This document shows positions 10,591-21,872 of a stretch of 64,000 nucleotides of DNA, piece by piece. The stretch's first letter is position 1, and each line of letters begins with the position of its first letter. Origin of the DNA: Prorocentrum cordatum. Lineage: Eukaryota > Sar > Dinophyceae > Prorocentrales > Prorocentraceae. Location of the stretch: assembly GCA_963575745.1 (NCBI GenBank), contig CAUYUJ010001725.1, positions 520,271 to 584,270 on the forward strand, given 5' to 3'. The translations under genes and the position numbers were made by a program. A model generated the notes under the pieces. The model did not search any database. It saw nothing but the letters and a program-made list of their open reading frames with translations, and was not told the DNA's origin.

Positions 10591-11124
10591 CTTGACGAGA
10601 GCAGGCTCTCGCACAGCTCCGCCTCGGCCGCAAGCCCGGCACAGACCGAGATCGGCTTCGCAGCGGGGGAGGGGAACACCTCGGTTCACTCCGGCATGCC
10701 GCCACCCCCCTCCCGCCGACGAAATGAATCGCTTCAGATATCGTAAGAAAGGGCAAGCGCGCATTGCCCTGCTGCCTCCTGCTTTCCTGACCGACAGATC
10801 TGAACAGCAGGCGCTTCTCTTTCATTGCTACAACCAGACCAAGCACGTCAAACTCAAAGCCAAAGTGAGGTGACACGTATTCCACCAAATTGCTAGCCCT
10901 ACGCATCAGCCTTGTCATCCTCTGCCGCCCACCCCTCCTCCTTATCATCAAACAGCGTCACCATCCTGCTCATCCAACTCCTCCTTCGCCATACAGTCCG
11001 CAGCATTCTTGGCCGCCATACTCCTGATACATACCCTCGTTATCATTACCCGTCTCATCAGCACACGGTTACATCACATGCAAATCGTCCCCACATGTTC
11101 AACATTCGTATCCATCACCGCGCC

Positions 11125-11320
11125 ACCTTAATGATATTAATCAGCAGAATCAGCATCATCATAATGATAACCAGCACGATCAACAATAACATTAACATCA
11201 ACGTCAACATCAACATCAGCGTCAGCATAAGAAGCATCATCATCAGCAGCATCAGCATCGTCATCAGCATCATCATCAGTATCATCATCATACTCATTAT
11301 CAATATCGCCACACTATCAT
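11125..11320. repeat. ATC/ATCAGC tract
   Basis: Trinucleotide-based CATCAGCATC and ATAACAT units. Confidence 0.9.
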
Positions 11321-11540
11321 CTGCCTCCCCGTCCTAATGACCACACCCCTTCATACTACGCGCGCCTACTGCACATCGTGGTTGTCATATCGACACACTG
11401 CCTCGCAGTCACCGCGAGGACCGATACAATGAAAACCCAAATCTTCATTATTCGTAGTACCATCATCCTAAACATCGTCGTCCTTCAAGTAATCCTTGTC
11501 ATCCCACCATCAAGATAAACATTACCGATATTAACCTCAT
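11320..11540. other. no feature identified
   Basis: Non-repetitive sequence between the ATC tract and the Rep-S copy. No open frame or signal of note. Confidence 0.5.
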
Positions 11541-11542
11541 CA

Positions 11543-11660
11543 GAAAATCCGCTGGCCCCCGTGTGGCGCCATCAAGCTGCGAGGAGTTGGTTTCAATGCC
11601 GTGCACCACTTTCAGTTTCAAGTCTCCAATGTTACAGTCCTGCCTTCCGCCTCCTACTTC
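11543..11660. repeat. Rep-S copy
   Basis: CGCTGGCCCCCGTGTGGCGC, AAGCTGCGAGGAG, GTTTC..TGC and CTCCAATGTTACAGTCCTGC line up with the two tandem copies at 58.6-58.9 kb. Confidence 0.65.
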
Positions 11661-12236
11661 AAATTGTTGAAATCCGCGGGAGGGGGGGGGAGCCGAAAAC
11701 CATCCGGCGCCTGGGGGGCAGAACAGGGCAGCAGGCGCCGGGCGCCCTGGGAGGGCAGCGGCGGAAGGCTGCGGGCGACGAAAATCGAAGAGGTCGGGGC
11801 GCAGCCCAGGCGGACAGGCCCGCGCGGGCAGCCGGGCGAAAGTGGGAAACCGCCGATCCTCACCGTGAGGCCGTCATCCCATAGCACCAGCAGTGAGAGA
11901 AAGTCGCGGGCGCACCACCCACTACAAAACTCTCGCGCGAAATCCGTGGGGAGACACAGAATCCCAAATCGAGCTGATTTCGCAGAGCTCGCTCCCTGCA
12001 TGCCAGCCGCCTGGCAGCCCAACATCCCATGAACGCTCGGAAGGGGCCCACCATGTGGGAACACACGCGAGGCCCATCCAGGAGTTGATGAAGCCAGGGG
12101 AAGCAAACGCACGAAAACAATGGGCACCTGTCAAAGAAATCCCCACCACTGATATGAGCATAATGTCACCCTGTGAATAACAAATCCGTGGTGGGCGCGC
12201 GCTGTTTTTTGAAGTGTTTATATTAGTTATTTCTTA

Positions 12237-12266
12237 CTATATATATATATGTATATATATATATAT

Positions 12267-12357
<91 letters not shown>

Positions 12358-12440
12358 CACACACATACATACATACATACATACATACATACATACATAC
12401 ATACATACATACATACATACATACATACACATATGTGAAA
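12237..12440. repeat. compound microsatellite TA, ACAG, ACAT
   Basis: (TA)n, then about 22 units of ACAG, then about 18 units of CATA. Confidence 0.97.
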
Positions 12441-12764
12441 CATACCTTATACATATTAAACATAACATACATACAAATATATGGGGAAAATAACAACAAA
12501 CATATTTTTTATCTATAAAAATTCCGTGTTCGAGCAAATCGCGGGGTGGCGCCCGCCAGATTGAAAATCAACGGCAGCGGCACAGGTGATCAACGCCGAC
12601 GCCCAGCCGCCAGCGAGAAGGCGACAGACAGCACAGACTCGGGGGGGGGCGGGAGGCAGCGGCGAGCCAGGGCGCCCCTCTTTTCTGTCGAACCGATGCG
12701 CCAGGGTGGCGACAACTGCCCCGCGGGCCTGCGGGCAAGGCGGGCTGGACGAAAGGGGGGCGTG

Positions 12765-12935
12765 GCAAAGTGGGGATTTGCCAAGCAGCTCACGTCGCTG
12801 ATTTTCCGGGCGCCTCCTGGCGCCGAAAGCGGCCATGCGTCGAGGACTGGCCCCTCGGCGGGGCGACCGAAACCAGCTGCGCGCAGCAGGTTTCGCAACC
12901 GCCCTTTTCTTCCCTGGGGCTTTCCGTCGTTCGCC
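12765..12935. repeat. Int-D copy
   Basis: CAGCTCACGTCGCTGATTTT, GGGCGCCTCCTGGCGCC, CATGCGTCGAGGA.TGG, CCCTCGGCGGGGC and ACCAGCTGCGCGCAGCAGGT in order. Ends roughly inverted. Confidence 0.75.
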
Positions 12936-13017
12936 ACGGCGGAAACGTGCTCTGAAGGAAGTGGACCCTGGAACCTGGAGGTCGCCCTCGGTCGCTACTT
13001 GCCCTCTGGCGCGCGCG

Positions 13018-13148
13018 ATTACATATATACATATATATACATATATATACATACATACATACATACATACATCCATCCATCCATCCATCCATCCATCCAT
13101 CCATCCATCCATACATACATACGTACATACCTACATACATACATACGT

Positions 13149-13191
<43 letters not shown>

Positions 13192-13356
13192 CACACACAC
13201 ACACATACATACATACATACATACATACATACATACATGCATGCATGCATGCATGCGTGCATGCATGCATCCATACATACATACATACATATATACATAC
13301 ATACATACATACATACATACACACAGACAGACAGACAGGCAGACAGACCTATACAG

Positions 13357-13389
<33 letters not shown>

Positions 13390-13467
13390 TATGTACATAC
13401 GTACATACATACATACATGCATGCATGCATGCATACATGCATACATACATACATACGTACATACATA

Positions 13468-13500
<33 letters not shown>

Positions 13501-13545
13501 GTGTGTCTATATTCATTTATATGTATATATATATATATATAAGAA
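13018..13545. repeat. compound microsatellite TA, CATA, CATC, ACAG, CATG
   Basis: Several tetranucleotide repeats in sequence, with two separate ACAG blocks and ATGC palindromic units. Confidence 0.97.
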
Positions 13546-13564
13546 TGAGCGTGTTCTACCGCTG

Positions 13565-13790
13565 CTGGCGGAAAACCGGGGGGGGCACTACCGGTTCGAA
13601 CCCCTCCCCCCCCCCCACCGGAAAACAGGGGGCGGTCACTACCGGTTCGAACCCCTTCCCCCCCCCCCAAGCTCATCCTGAAAAAGGGGTGGGGTCACTA
13701 CCGGTTCGAACCCCCCCCCCCCCCCCCCCCTCGAAAACCGGGGGGGGTCACTACCGGTTCGAACCCCCCCCCCCCCTCGAAAACCGAGTG
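13565..13790. repeat. array of a palindromic ACCGGTTCGAACC motif, forward
   Basis: Four units of about 55 bp: GAAAACCGGGGGGGGTCACT, ACCGGTTCGAACCCC, C run. GGTTCGAACC is a perfect palindrome and matches a Pol III B-box core, but no tRNA body surrounds it. Confidence 0.85.
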
Positions 13791-13794
13791 GGGG

Positions 13795-14400
13795 TGCGGA
13801 CAGTGGTGGGGACGGTGTTGGTGGGGACAGTGGTGAGGGGATAGCGGGACAGTGGTGGGGACAGTGGGACAGTGGGACAGTGGTGGGGACGGTAGTGGTG
13901 GGGACAGTGGTGGGGACAATGGTGGGAACAGGGGGGGACAGTGGACAGTGGTGGTGACGGTGGTGGTGGGGACAGTGGTGTGGGGACAATGGGAATGAGG
14001 TGGAAACAGTGGGACAGTGGAGGGTACAATGGTGGTGGGGACAGTGGTGAAGGCGGTGGCGAGGACGGCGGTGGGACAATGGGACAGAGGTACAGTGGGG
14101 ACAGTGGTGGGGACAGTGGGGACAGTGGTGGGAACAGTGGGACAGCTCAGTGGGACAGCGGAGGAGTCAGTGGGACAGTGGGGACAGTGGGGATAGTCGG
14201 GCAGTGGTTGGGGCCGTGGAGACAGTGGGGAGAGTGGAACCGTGGTGGGAACAGTTCTGGGGACAGCGGGGACAGTGCGACAGTGGTGGGGCCACTGGTG
14301 GGGACAGTAGGGGCGGTGGTGGAACCAGTGGGGACAGCGGTGGTGAGGACAGTGGTGCTGGGAACACCAGTGGGGGATGTGATGCGGACGGTGGTGGGGA
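13795..14400. repeat. GGGACAGTGGTG minisatellite
   Basis: About 40-50 imperfect 9-12 bp units of GGGACAGTGG(TG). Confidence 0.92.
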
Positions 14401-14424
14401 CCGGGAGTCGTTTGCTGGCGGTGA

Positions 14425-14600
14425 GTAGGGGGGGGGGGTTCGAACCGGTAGTGACCCCCTCCGGTTTTCCGGATCCGAAGGGTAAGGGGGGGGGGGGGAG
14501 GGGTTCGAACCGGTAGTGACCCCCCCTGGTTTTCCGGATCCGGAGGGGGGGGGGAGGGGAGGGGTTCGAACCGGGTGTAGTGACCCCCCCCGGTTTTCGA
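14425..14600. repeat. array of the same palindromic motif, reverse
   Basis: Three units GGTTCGAACCGGTAGTGACC, CCCCCGGTTTTCC, inverted relative to 13565-13790. Together the two arrays bracket the minisatellite. Confidence 0.85.
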
Positions 14601-14750
14601 GCGGGAGGGGGGGGGGTGGGGGGGGAGGGGTTAGGGGGGGGGGGGGGGGTTTGCCAGGGGAGAGGGGGGGGCGGGGGGGGGAGGGGTTCCAGCAGGGGGG
14701 GGGGGGGATTTTCGGAAGGGGGGGGGGGGGCGACCCCCGGGTTCCGGAGG
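14600..14750. repeat. G-rich tract
   Basis: Runs of 8-14 G separated by short spacers, strongly G-quadruplex-prone. Confidence 0.85.
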
Positions 14751-15148
14751 AAAAAGTTGGCAATTTTCCACAGTAAAGCGGCGGTGGATCACGCTCTCTC
14801 ATATATAACGTGGGGCCTATTCATTGGCCGGGGGGGCACCCCTTTGTTAAGCACAAGCTGACATGACTGGCCGATCCTGCCAGACACCTGCCCTGCAACC
14901 GAACATGCGGGCGTGGAAAAACAAAAGAAATAAAAACAAAACAAAAACAAGTTCCACGCGAGATGCAGAATCACAGTCGTGCGACGCACGCTCGGGGACA
15001 CGAGAGACCGAAATGTACACGTGCACAGATGAGATGGCCACACCGCTGAATGCCAACACCTCGCGACACACTGCGCCCCACAGGGTCCAGGTCACGGGGA
15101 TGGAGGGCGGGCAGCCTCCGCGAGGAGACCTTCGCGGGCGCCTAAACT

Positions 15149-15294
15149 TTGGTCGGGCATGTTCCCCTACAGGCGGATCTGGGGCGAAAAATTACAAATA
15201 GTCAAAAAATATGTTCAAAAGAATCGAAAAATCGTCGCCATACTTTTGTACTATTTTTGAACATTCCTCCTGTAGCGGGACAGGTCCGATTTAA
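15149..15294. mobile_element. MITE-A copy
   Basis: Ends TTGGTCGGGCATGTTCCCCT and GGGACAGGTCCGATTTAA. Flanks GCCTAAACT and GCCTGGACA share 6 of 9 bases. AT-rich centre with CCATACTTTTGTACTATTTT. Confidence 0.8.
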
Positions 15295-15664
15295 GCCTGG
15301 ACAAGCGGGTCGGTCCAGGCGGCTGGGCGGGCAGGACACACAATTGTGTACTTCGGGACCTGGCCGTTCAACTCAGCGAGGGCGTTGACAGGACGAGCAC
15401 GTGTCAAGGGAGGCAACTGGAAGAAGAAGGGTTGCGCGTTCAGAAAGAGTGTGCACGGCAGCGGGGCGCATGCAGCGACGCCAAGGGCCCGCCTGGGGCC
15501 AGACTGAGGCGGTAGAAGGCGGGTGCAGCGCGACCAGTGCCAGCGCCCCAGGAGAACACAGCAGGGAGGCAGAACAGGCGACGCCCGGGGACACGGGCGA
15601 ACCCGAGACTGGCAGAAGAGAAGAGGGGTGCGACAGCAACGATCCGACGAAAGAGCGGAGGCAG

Positions 15665-15838
<174 letters not shown>

Positions 15839-15839
15839 G

Positions 15840-17025
15840 CGCACCGCGCGCGCGCGTCCCTGACCAGCCCGCGCCGCGCGTGAGCCTGCATCGGAGTACC
15901 CTGCTTCTCACCATCCGCCTGGGCGGAGGGCAACACGGGAGGAGGACTGACTCTAGGAGGCGGCAGGCAGGAGCAGGGGAAGGCGACAGGAGGACAGGAG
16001 CAGGAGGAGAACGCAGGAGGACGAGGCACGAGGAGGGGGGGGGCAATGAGAAGCAAATAGGTGGAGGCTGAAGAGGGAGAGGGCGGGGGGAGGAGAGGCA
16101 GAATGGGGGAATCGGAGGGGGTGGAGAGGGAAGAGGAGGAGCAGCGGTCACACACAAGCGCTACGGTCCCACAGAGCTGTGCAAGCACATGAGGCCTGCC
16201 CGAGAAAGCCCCAGGAGGCCCTAGGAGGGCACAGGCAGCGCCAATCCCCAGGAGACCGCAGCGAATCTCAGGACAGCACGTGGGGGCCCCAGGGGCGCCC
16301 TGTTGCTCGTACAGTCGCCATGCTCACACAAGCCCAGGTTCGCAAAGTGCTGGCGCCCAAATGGGGGTTGTATAGGGCTTGTGCACATGAGGCGCCCCGT
16401 GAGCCGAGAAACGCGAAACAAATGTGTCCCAAAACAGGTAGGTTCGGATGCGCAGCGTGCCCGTGACCACGCGGGCCAGAACAAATACAGGAACTGCGCC
16501 GAGACAACCAAAAAAACGTGCGATGATGCTGGGGACGATCGGGGGCTCAAGTGACTGACTTTGTTGCTCGTGGCTCGGCTGTCGCGAACTGCGTCCGACT
16601 GGAACTCAGGACCGAGTTCTCTGCGCAAGCAGCCGGGAGGCGTGCCTCCTAAAGCCGGTCGTCACAGGCCGGGATGAATGTTATAGCAATACCGCAACAC
16701 ACGGCTGAAGGAGCAGGACGTTTTTAGGACAACAAACAACGGAAGTCCTAGAGTTGCTGCCCGCACAGAGACGATGTTGGGTTTCCGCGCTGCGCAAATG
16801 GAAACACTGCACTTGATATGATATTGCCGAGCTCCGTCCCACGAAGAATTGACTGTGGGACTGGTCCGCTGCACGGAATACCTTGCAAGGTCTAGTAGCC
16901 TCAGGGAGGACGAACCACTACAACAGACTGGCTCCCCACACTGGGGTTGGGGAGATACTGACGATCCAACAACGTCATGTACACCATTCAACTTATGTTG
17001 CTCCCATCGTATTTAAGGACCACAT
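15840..17025. other. no gene identified
   Basis: GGA-rich purine sequence to about 16140, then non-repetitive sequence. Short open frames only (for example 16662-16991 minus), none recognised. Confidence 0.5.
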
Positions 17026-17205
17026 CCCAATAATAATGTTGATCGCCCGGAAAAGTGTCGAGAGGGTGTCGAAACAGGGTCGAAACAGTGTCGGGCGAGT
17101 GCCCCCCAGGGCCCGACACGGGGAAGCCCTCGAGTTTCGGTACAGTGTTGGTGCTCGAAATTATTTCTGGTGATCACGGCTAAAGTAGGCTGGAACATCA
17201 GAACA
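17025..17205. repeat. Rep-G copy (unoccupied)
   Basis: AAGGACCACATCCC, GGAAAAGTGTCGAGAGGGTG, TCGAAACAGTGTCGGGC, GTGCTCGAAATTATTTCTGG and CTAAAGTAGGCTGGAACATC. Here the sequence around the TA of AAGTAGGC is uninterrupted. Confidence 0.8.
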
Positions 17206-17429
17206 TTCGAAACGATCAGTGGAGGACCCACGGATCCAGGCTACACCCCCCACGAAAAGCGACGATCCATCAGCAATAAGGCCGTCCACGGCGACGGAGC
17301 TGCCGAAGGCCAGCCGACCCGACCGCGAAACCGATACCGGCAAGCCTTGCGCAGCCTGGAAAAGCGCGACGACGCAGCAACGGCACAACAACCGGCCATA
17401 CCAAAGGAGGAAGGGAGACAGAGAGGAAG

Positions 17430-17530
17430 AGGAGAAGGAGGCGGAGGAAGAGGAGGAGAAGGCGGAGGCGGAGGAGGAGAGGAGGAGGAGGAGGAGGAGG
17501 AGGAGGAGGAGGAGGAGGAGGAGGAGAGGA
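17430..17530. repeat. GGA tract
   Basis: GGA/GGC run ending in near-perfect GGA. Confidence 0.95.
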
Positions 17531-18084
17531 GCTTCGCTCTCACCCATTCAGTTCAATGTCTCAGAGGAGGAGCTCTTTCCGAGCTCTTTCAGGCCGCCAC
17601 GTCGCGGCACGACCGCGCGGGCGCGCGCTCGGCGACGCCAGCGGCGGCCCACGGGCAGGGCCGCAGGCCCGTGGCGCTCGGCGGGCCCACGGGCGCCCCA
17701 GCAGCCGGATCCACACGACGCCGGCGGGGAGGCAGTCCAACAGACGGGGCAGCCGCCGCAGCTGCCGACCTGCCGTGCATGGTCAGCTGCGCCGGCCCGT
17801 CCTGCAGCCCAGCGGGCGGGGAGGGCGAGGGAGACGGTGGCGCCCTGCGGCCGGCAGCTCTGGACGGCGGTCGGCTCCTCGACCTGGACCGTCGGGGGTG
17901 GCGGGAACCAGGGCGTATGCTGATCGGCCGCCATCCCCGCTGGACGGCCGCGCAGCCAAACCTCCTCGCACAGTTCTCTGGCCCTCCTCTGCCTCATGCG
18001 CCAGGCCCCTTCTGGCGTCATGTCCTCGAAGAGGGCGCGGAAAGGCTCCGTCGCGAGGAATTCGGATACCTCCTCCATGCAATG

Positions 18085-18320
18085 GGTCATGCAAGAGGAG
18101 GAGGAGGAGGAGGAGGAGGAGGAGGAGGAGGAGGAGGAGGAGGAGAAGAGGTAGGAGGAGGAGGAGGAGGAGGAGGAGGAGGAGGAGGAGGAGGAGGAAA
18201 GGAGGGAGGAGGGAGGGGGGAGGAGAAGGAGGAGGAGAGGAGGACGGAGGAGGAGGAGGAGGAGGAGGAGGAGGAGGAGGAGGAGTGCGAGGGGGGAAGC
18301 GAGAAGGAGGAGGCCTGCTC
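18085..18320. repeat. GGA tract
   Basis: Near-perfect GGA for over 200 bp with a few AGAAG breaks. Confidence 0.95.
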
Positions 18321-18739
18321 AGAAGGTTCGGAAGTCTACCAGCCTTCCGAGACGCTTTCTGGTCCTTCCCCGAGGGCACAAGCAAAAAAAAATCTGGGGA
18401 GGCGCGAGGGCTTCTGAGAAGTCCCGCCGCCTTCTGAGAAGGCCTTCTCCTTCTCGCTTCCCCCCCACCCACCCTCGTTCGCCGCCGAGTTTTATGGCAG
18501 GGAAAACAACCAGGAACATGAGATCGAGAGATCCGCTGCCCCTTCTCCACAAGCGGCGAACCTAGTCGTGTTCGCGCCCTCGCGGTCTGGATTCGGATAT
18601 ACGTTCCGCACGGGGCATCGTCGAATTAGCCTGACGAAGGACCCAACCATATGCAGCTGCGAGTACCCGCAAGGGAGATGAGACGAAGGAGGAGGGGGCG
18701 CACAAACTCCGAGTAGCGCACGCGGTATAGCCTTCTGCC

Positions 18740-19155
18740 ACGAAACGTGTGAAGGTGTGTGCCGACATGAGTCGGGCGGACGCATGCGAACGTCGCCATT
18801 CGGGTCTTCCGTGGAGTTCCTTATGGGGCCACGAAGCGTGTGAGGGGTGTGCCGAAATAGGGGCGGCGGTGCCTTGCGAACTTTCCCACTGGGGCCTTCC
18901 GTAGAGCTCCTTCTGGGGCCACGAAACGCGTGAGGGGTGTGCCGAAATAGGGGCGGCGGTGCCATGCGAACTTTTCCACTGGGGCCGTAGGTGGAGCCCC
19001 CTGTGGGACCACGAAACGCGTGAGGGGTGCCGAAATAGGGGCGGCGGTGCCATGCGGACTTTCCCACTGGGGCCGTAGGTGGAGCTCCCTGCGTAGTGTG
19101 GGGCCAGGATACGTGTGAGGGGTGTGCCGAAATGGGGGCGGCGGTGCCATGGGAA
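18740..19155. repeat. 92-bp satellite, about 4.5 copies
   Basis: Unit GTGAGGGGTGTGCCGAAATA, GGGGCGGCGGTGCCATGCGA, ACTTTCCCACTGGGGCC, GTAGAGCTCC and GGGGCCACGAAACGCG. Confidence 0.92.
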
Positions 19156-19569
19156 GAACTCAACGGCAATGAGAGCGGTCGCAACGTGGGGAAGAAGACG
19201 GAGAAACCAGGCCGGCCTTCGAAACCGGCTCCACCAGTCTGGAATGGCAGGGAAGCTCCTGGGCACCATGGGGCGGCGGGGGCGGCGGAGGGGCAGAAGG
19301 CAGGGCCCCCCCGTCCTCTCGCCGCGCAAAAGATCCACGGCGGACCGCTTCCTTCCTCAGGGGTGCCCCCACGGGTCCGAGCCCCTGGGAGTCCACGTTG
19401 CGGGGGGGGGGGAGGGGGGGGGGGGGGGGGGGGGGGGGAAACAACGAAAAAGCACGGCGTCGGAGTTCTGGGGAGGAGCGGGGGGGGGAGGGGACGACGG
19501 AGGAGGGACAGATACCAGCGGGGGGGGGAGGGGACGACGGAGGAGGGACAGGTGCCGATGCCGCTGCTC

Positions 19570-19645
19570 GCGCCGGAGGGCCCTCGGCGCCACGGCGGGA
19601 GGTCTCCCCGAGACTCTGGCCAGAGTGCGCCCCAGGAGAGGAGTC
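19570..19645 (+). repeat. Int-C related block
   Basis: GAGGGCCCTCGGCGCCACGG, TCTCCCCGAGACTCTGGCC, AGAGTGCGCCCCAGGAGAGG corresponds to the Int-C core. Confidence 0.6.
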
Positions 19646-19805
19646 GACTGAAGGGGCCCACAAACACAAAAAAAACACAAATAAAAAGATTCCCCATATT
19701 TTCACATATTTTCTGGGTTTTTGTCTTCCCCCCCACTTCCCATATGTTCCCATATTTTCCTGGGGATCGACGATTAATTGTGTCTGTGTGTTTCTTCCCC
19801 TCCTG
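19640..19805. repeat. Rep-H copy
   Basis: AAAGATTCCCCATATTTTCA, TTTTCTGGGTTTTTGTCTTC, CCCACTTCCCATATGTTCCC, TTTTCCTGGGGATCGACGAT, GTGTCTGTGTGTTTCTTCCC. Confidence 0.85.
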
Positions 19806-19894
19806 ATCGACGTTGAGGGGGGGGGGGAAGCACCAACAACAAAAGAACACGACGTCGGAGTTCTATAGGGAGGAGGGGCGGGTGCCAGTGCCGC

Positions 19895-19975
19895 TGCGCG
19901 CGCAGGAGGGCCCTCGGCGCCACGGCCGGAATCTCCCCGAGATTCTGGCCTGAGTGCGGCCCGGGAGAGGAGTCG
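19895..19975 (+). repeat. Int-C related block
   Basis: Second core copy, preceded and followed by CCAACAACAAAAG.ACACGAC and GTCGGAGTTCTA, which recur around the third copy. Confidence 0.6.
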
Positions 19976-20034
19976 ACGTTGAGGGGGGGGAGGGGGGGAA
20001 CACCAACAACAAAAGACACGACGTCGGAGTTCTA

Positions 20035-20115
20035 CAGGGCAGTTTTTAATACATAGGATTTTGAAAAACTTAGGATGTTTAACGGCACTGTGGGGCATTA
20101 TTAAAAACGGCACTG
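20035..20115. mobile_element. Mar-F copy (short)
   Basis: Between two TA dinucleotides: CAGGGCAGTTTTTAATA and ATTAAAAACGGCACTG. Internal deletion relative to the 161- and 166-bp copies. Confidence 0.8.
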
Positions 20116-20144
20116 TAGGAAGGAGGGACCGGTACCAATGCCGC

Positions 20145-20232
20145 TGCTCGCGCTGGAGGGCCCTCGTCGCCACGGCCGCGGAGTCTCCCCGAGGCTCTGG
20201 CCGGAGTGCGCCCTGGGAGAGGTCGGGGGAGA
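20145..20232 (+). repeat. Int-C related block
   Basis: GAGGGCCCTCGTCGCCACGG, TCTCCCCGAGGCTCTGGCCG, GAGTGCGCCCTGGGAGAGGT. The closest of the three to the Int-C core. Confidence 0.65.
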
Positions 20233-20284
20233 GCGGCGATCGTCGGACTGGGAGGCCAGGCGAAGGTGAGGACGGCGGGCGTGA

Positions 20285-20442
20285 AGGGGCCCTGAGACAC
20301 AGAGGTAAATACACACAAATAAAAGGATTCCCCATATTTCCCCATATGTTCTAGGTGTTAGTCTTCCCCCCCACTTCCCGTATTTTTCCATGTTCTCCTG
20401 GGAATCGACGATGAATTGTGTCTGTGTGTTGCTTCCCCTCCT
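20285..20442. repeat. Rep-H copy
   Basis: AAAGGATTCCCCATATTTCC, GTCTTCCCCCCCACTTCCCG, GAATCGACGATGAATTGTGT. Confidence 0.85.
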
Positions 20443-20639
20443 GAGGGTGTGCTGACTCGACCGCGGGCACGGCACGAGCGTGCCTCGGGCGTCCCCCCCG
20501 AGGGGGGGGGGGCGCCACGAGGGAGCGCGCGGCAGACTGGGCAGGCAGCCCGCCAGCAGGGCGCGCGGGCGACGGCCTCGCCACGAGGGCAGCCCCGGGG
20601 AGCGGCCACGGTTGCCATGGTAGCGGCGCTGGGCCACGG

Positions 20640-20885
20640 TCGAAGCACTGCCAGAAGGAGCCCTGAATATAAGGAACGAGGTCCCTTTTTTCCCACGAGT
20701 TAGACTTTGATTTCCCAGCGAAGGCCTAAATGAGGAACGAGGCCCCTTTTTTCCCATGAGTTAGACTTTAATTTCCCCGCGAAGGCCTAAACAAAAAACC
20801 TCAGACAGGCTGCAAAACGGGTCAAGGAACACTGAGCCCTTCCCCCACGAAAACGGCTCCTTCTCCACGGGCCCTGCTGCAAGAG
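20640..20885 (+). repeat. Rep-L copy with internal duplication
   Basis: GGAACGAGGNCCCTTTTTTC, CCA.GAGTTAGACTTTNATTTCC and GCGAAGGCCTAAA occur twice, then CTCAGACAGGCTGCAAAACG, GTCAAGGAACACTGAGCCC. Other copies at 44.24 and 45.17 kb. Confidence 0.75.
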
Positions 20886-20889
20886 GAGG

Positions 20890-21535
20890 AGGATGGCGAC
20901 GGGAGGGAGGAGGGAGACGAGGAGGACTTCTTGCAACAGCAGCCCCGAGATGACTTCTTACAACGACACGAAGATCGGGACAAAATCGGATCGGGATAAC
21001 TCGAAATCTCTGAGAATCGGCGGGTTTGGAGGATGTATTGGGCGCGCCGCGGCCGCTCCAGAGCGTTCCGGAACGCTCTGAGAGCGCTCCGGAACGCTCT
21101 GGAGCGATTTATCCCGATCCTAGCCGTGTTTGACTTCTGGTCACAAGATCACAAGCGCAGGTCATGCCAGCCGGACCCCAGAGACTTTCGAGCACGTGCT
21201 GGCTTCGCACACGATTCCTGACCAGCTAGAGTCCCGCCGACGCAATACAAAAACCACAGCGGGGGCAGCATTTGCGCGAACGAACAAACAGGCTTGACAC
21301 CCTTGATCCGACGCTGGAGCTTCGTTTCTGCGGTGCTGGATCCAGAATCGGCATGTTATGGCATGCTGAGTGTCTACCCTGCACCACCTTGCTGCTGCGA
21401 AATACCTTCTTCGTCAGGGCTCACATGGGCCTTCACCTGATACATTCCTCTACCCCTGTTAGGCCACGTGCTGGAACATCGAAGCATTCCAGGATGAGCA
21501 TTATGTTTGGCCATACTCGCGGCAAAATATGTTTA
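20890..21535. other. no gene identified
   Basis: Mostly non-repetitive. A local palindrome of AGAGCGTTCCGGAACGCTCT type lies at 21058-21103. One 89-codon plus frame (21272-21541) is unrecognised. Confidence 0.5.
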
Positions 21536-21850
21536 TTTTAGTTGAGCCGTGTGAGGAAGACTTCCCTGGTGCTGCAAGCTGCAGGGAGCTGGATGAAGAG
21601 AAAAAGAAGGGAGGAGGGAGGAACGAGAGGAAGTGAAGAAGGGAGGAGAGAGAGGATAGAGGATGAGGATGAGGGGCGCGGAAGAGGGGGAGAAGAGACG
21701 GAGGACCCCTCCCCCCTTCCTCCATCCCTCCTCCCTCCACACATTCCTCCTCCCCCCCATTCCTCCCTCCCTCCGTCTTCCTCCCTCCTCCTACTCCTCC
21801 TCCTCGGCCTCTTCCTTCGTCCTCCCTTCTCGTTGCCCGTTTGTTTGCTG

Positions 21851-21872
21851 TCCGTAGCCATGATGGCTCAAG
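21851..21872 (+). other. relict dinoflagellate spliced leader (20 of 22 bases)
   Basis: The 22 bases read TCCGTAGCCAT, then GA, then TGGCTCAAG. The dinoflagellate spliced leader is identical except for TT in place of GA. It is not followed by the GT donor expected in an SL RNA gene, so it is more likely the trans-spliced 5' end of an mRNA that was copied back into the genome. Downstream, a frame starting at the ATG inside the leader runs 79 codons to a stop at 22096 (MMAQDRGVARG...), without recognisable similarity. Confidence 0.75.

Noticed and set aside
13018-13545. Tyr/Ile/His-rich frames over 200 codons (also 27.4-28.1 kb)
   Set aside because: Products of CATA/TA/ACAG microsatellites without stops.
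13565-14600. GGTTCGAACC as tRNA T-arms
   Set aside because: No acceptor stem, D-arm or anticodon arm can be drawn around any unit; the spacers are C or G runs.
18562-19338. Repeated frame with GTAAPISAHPSRVSW-like units, as a repeat protein
   Set aside because: The 92-bp period is not a multiple of three; the frame only survives because of small length differences between units.
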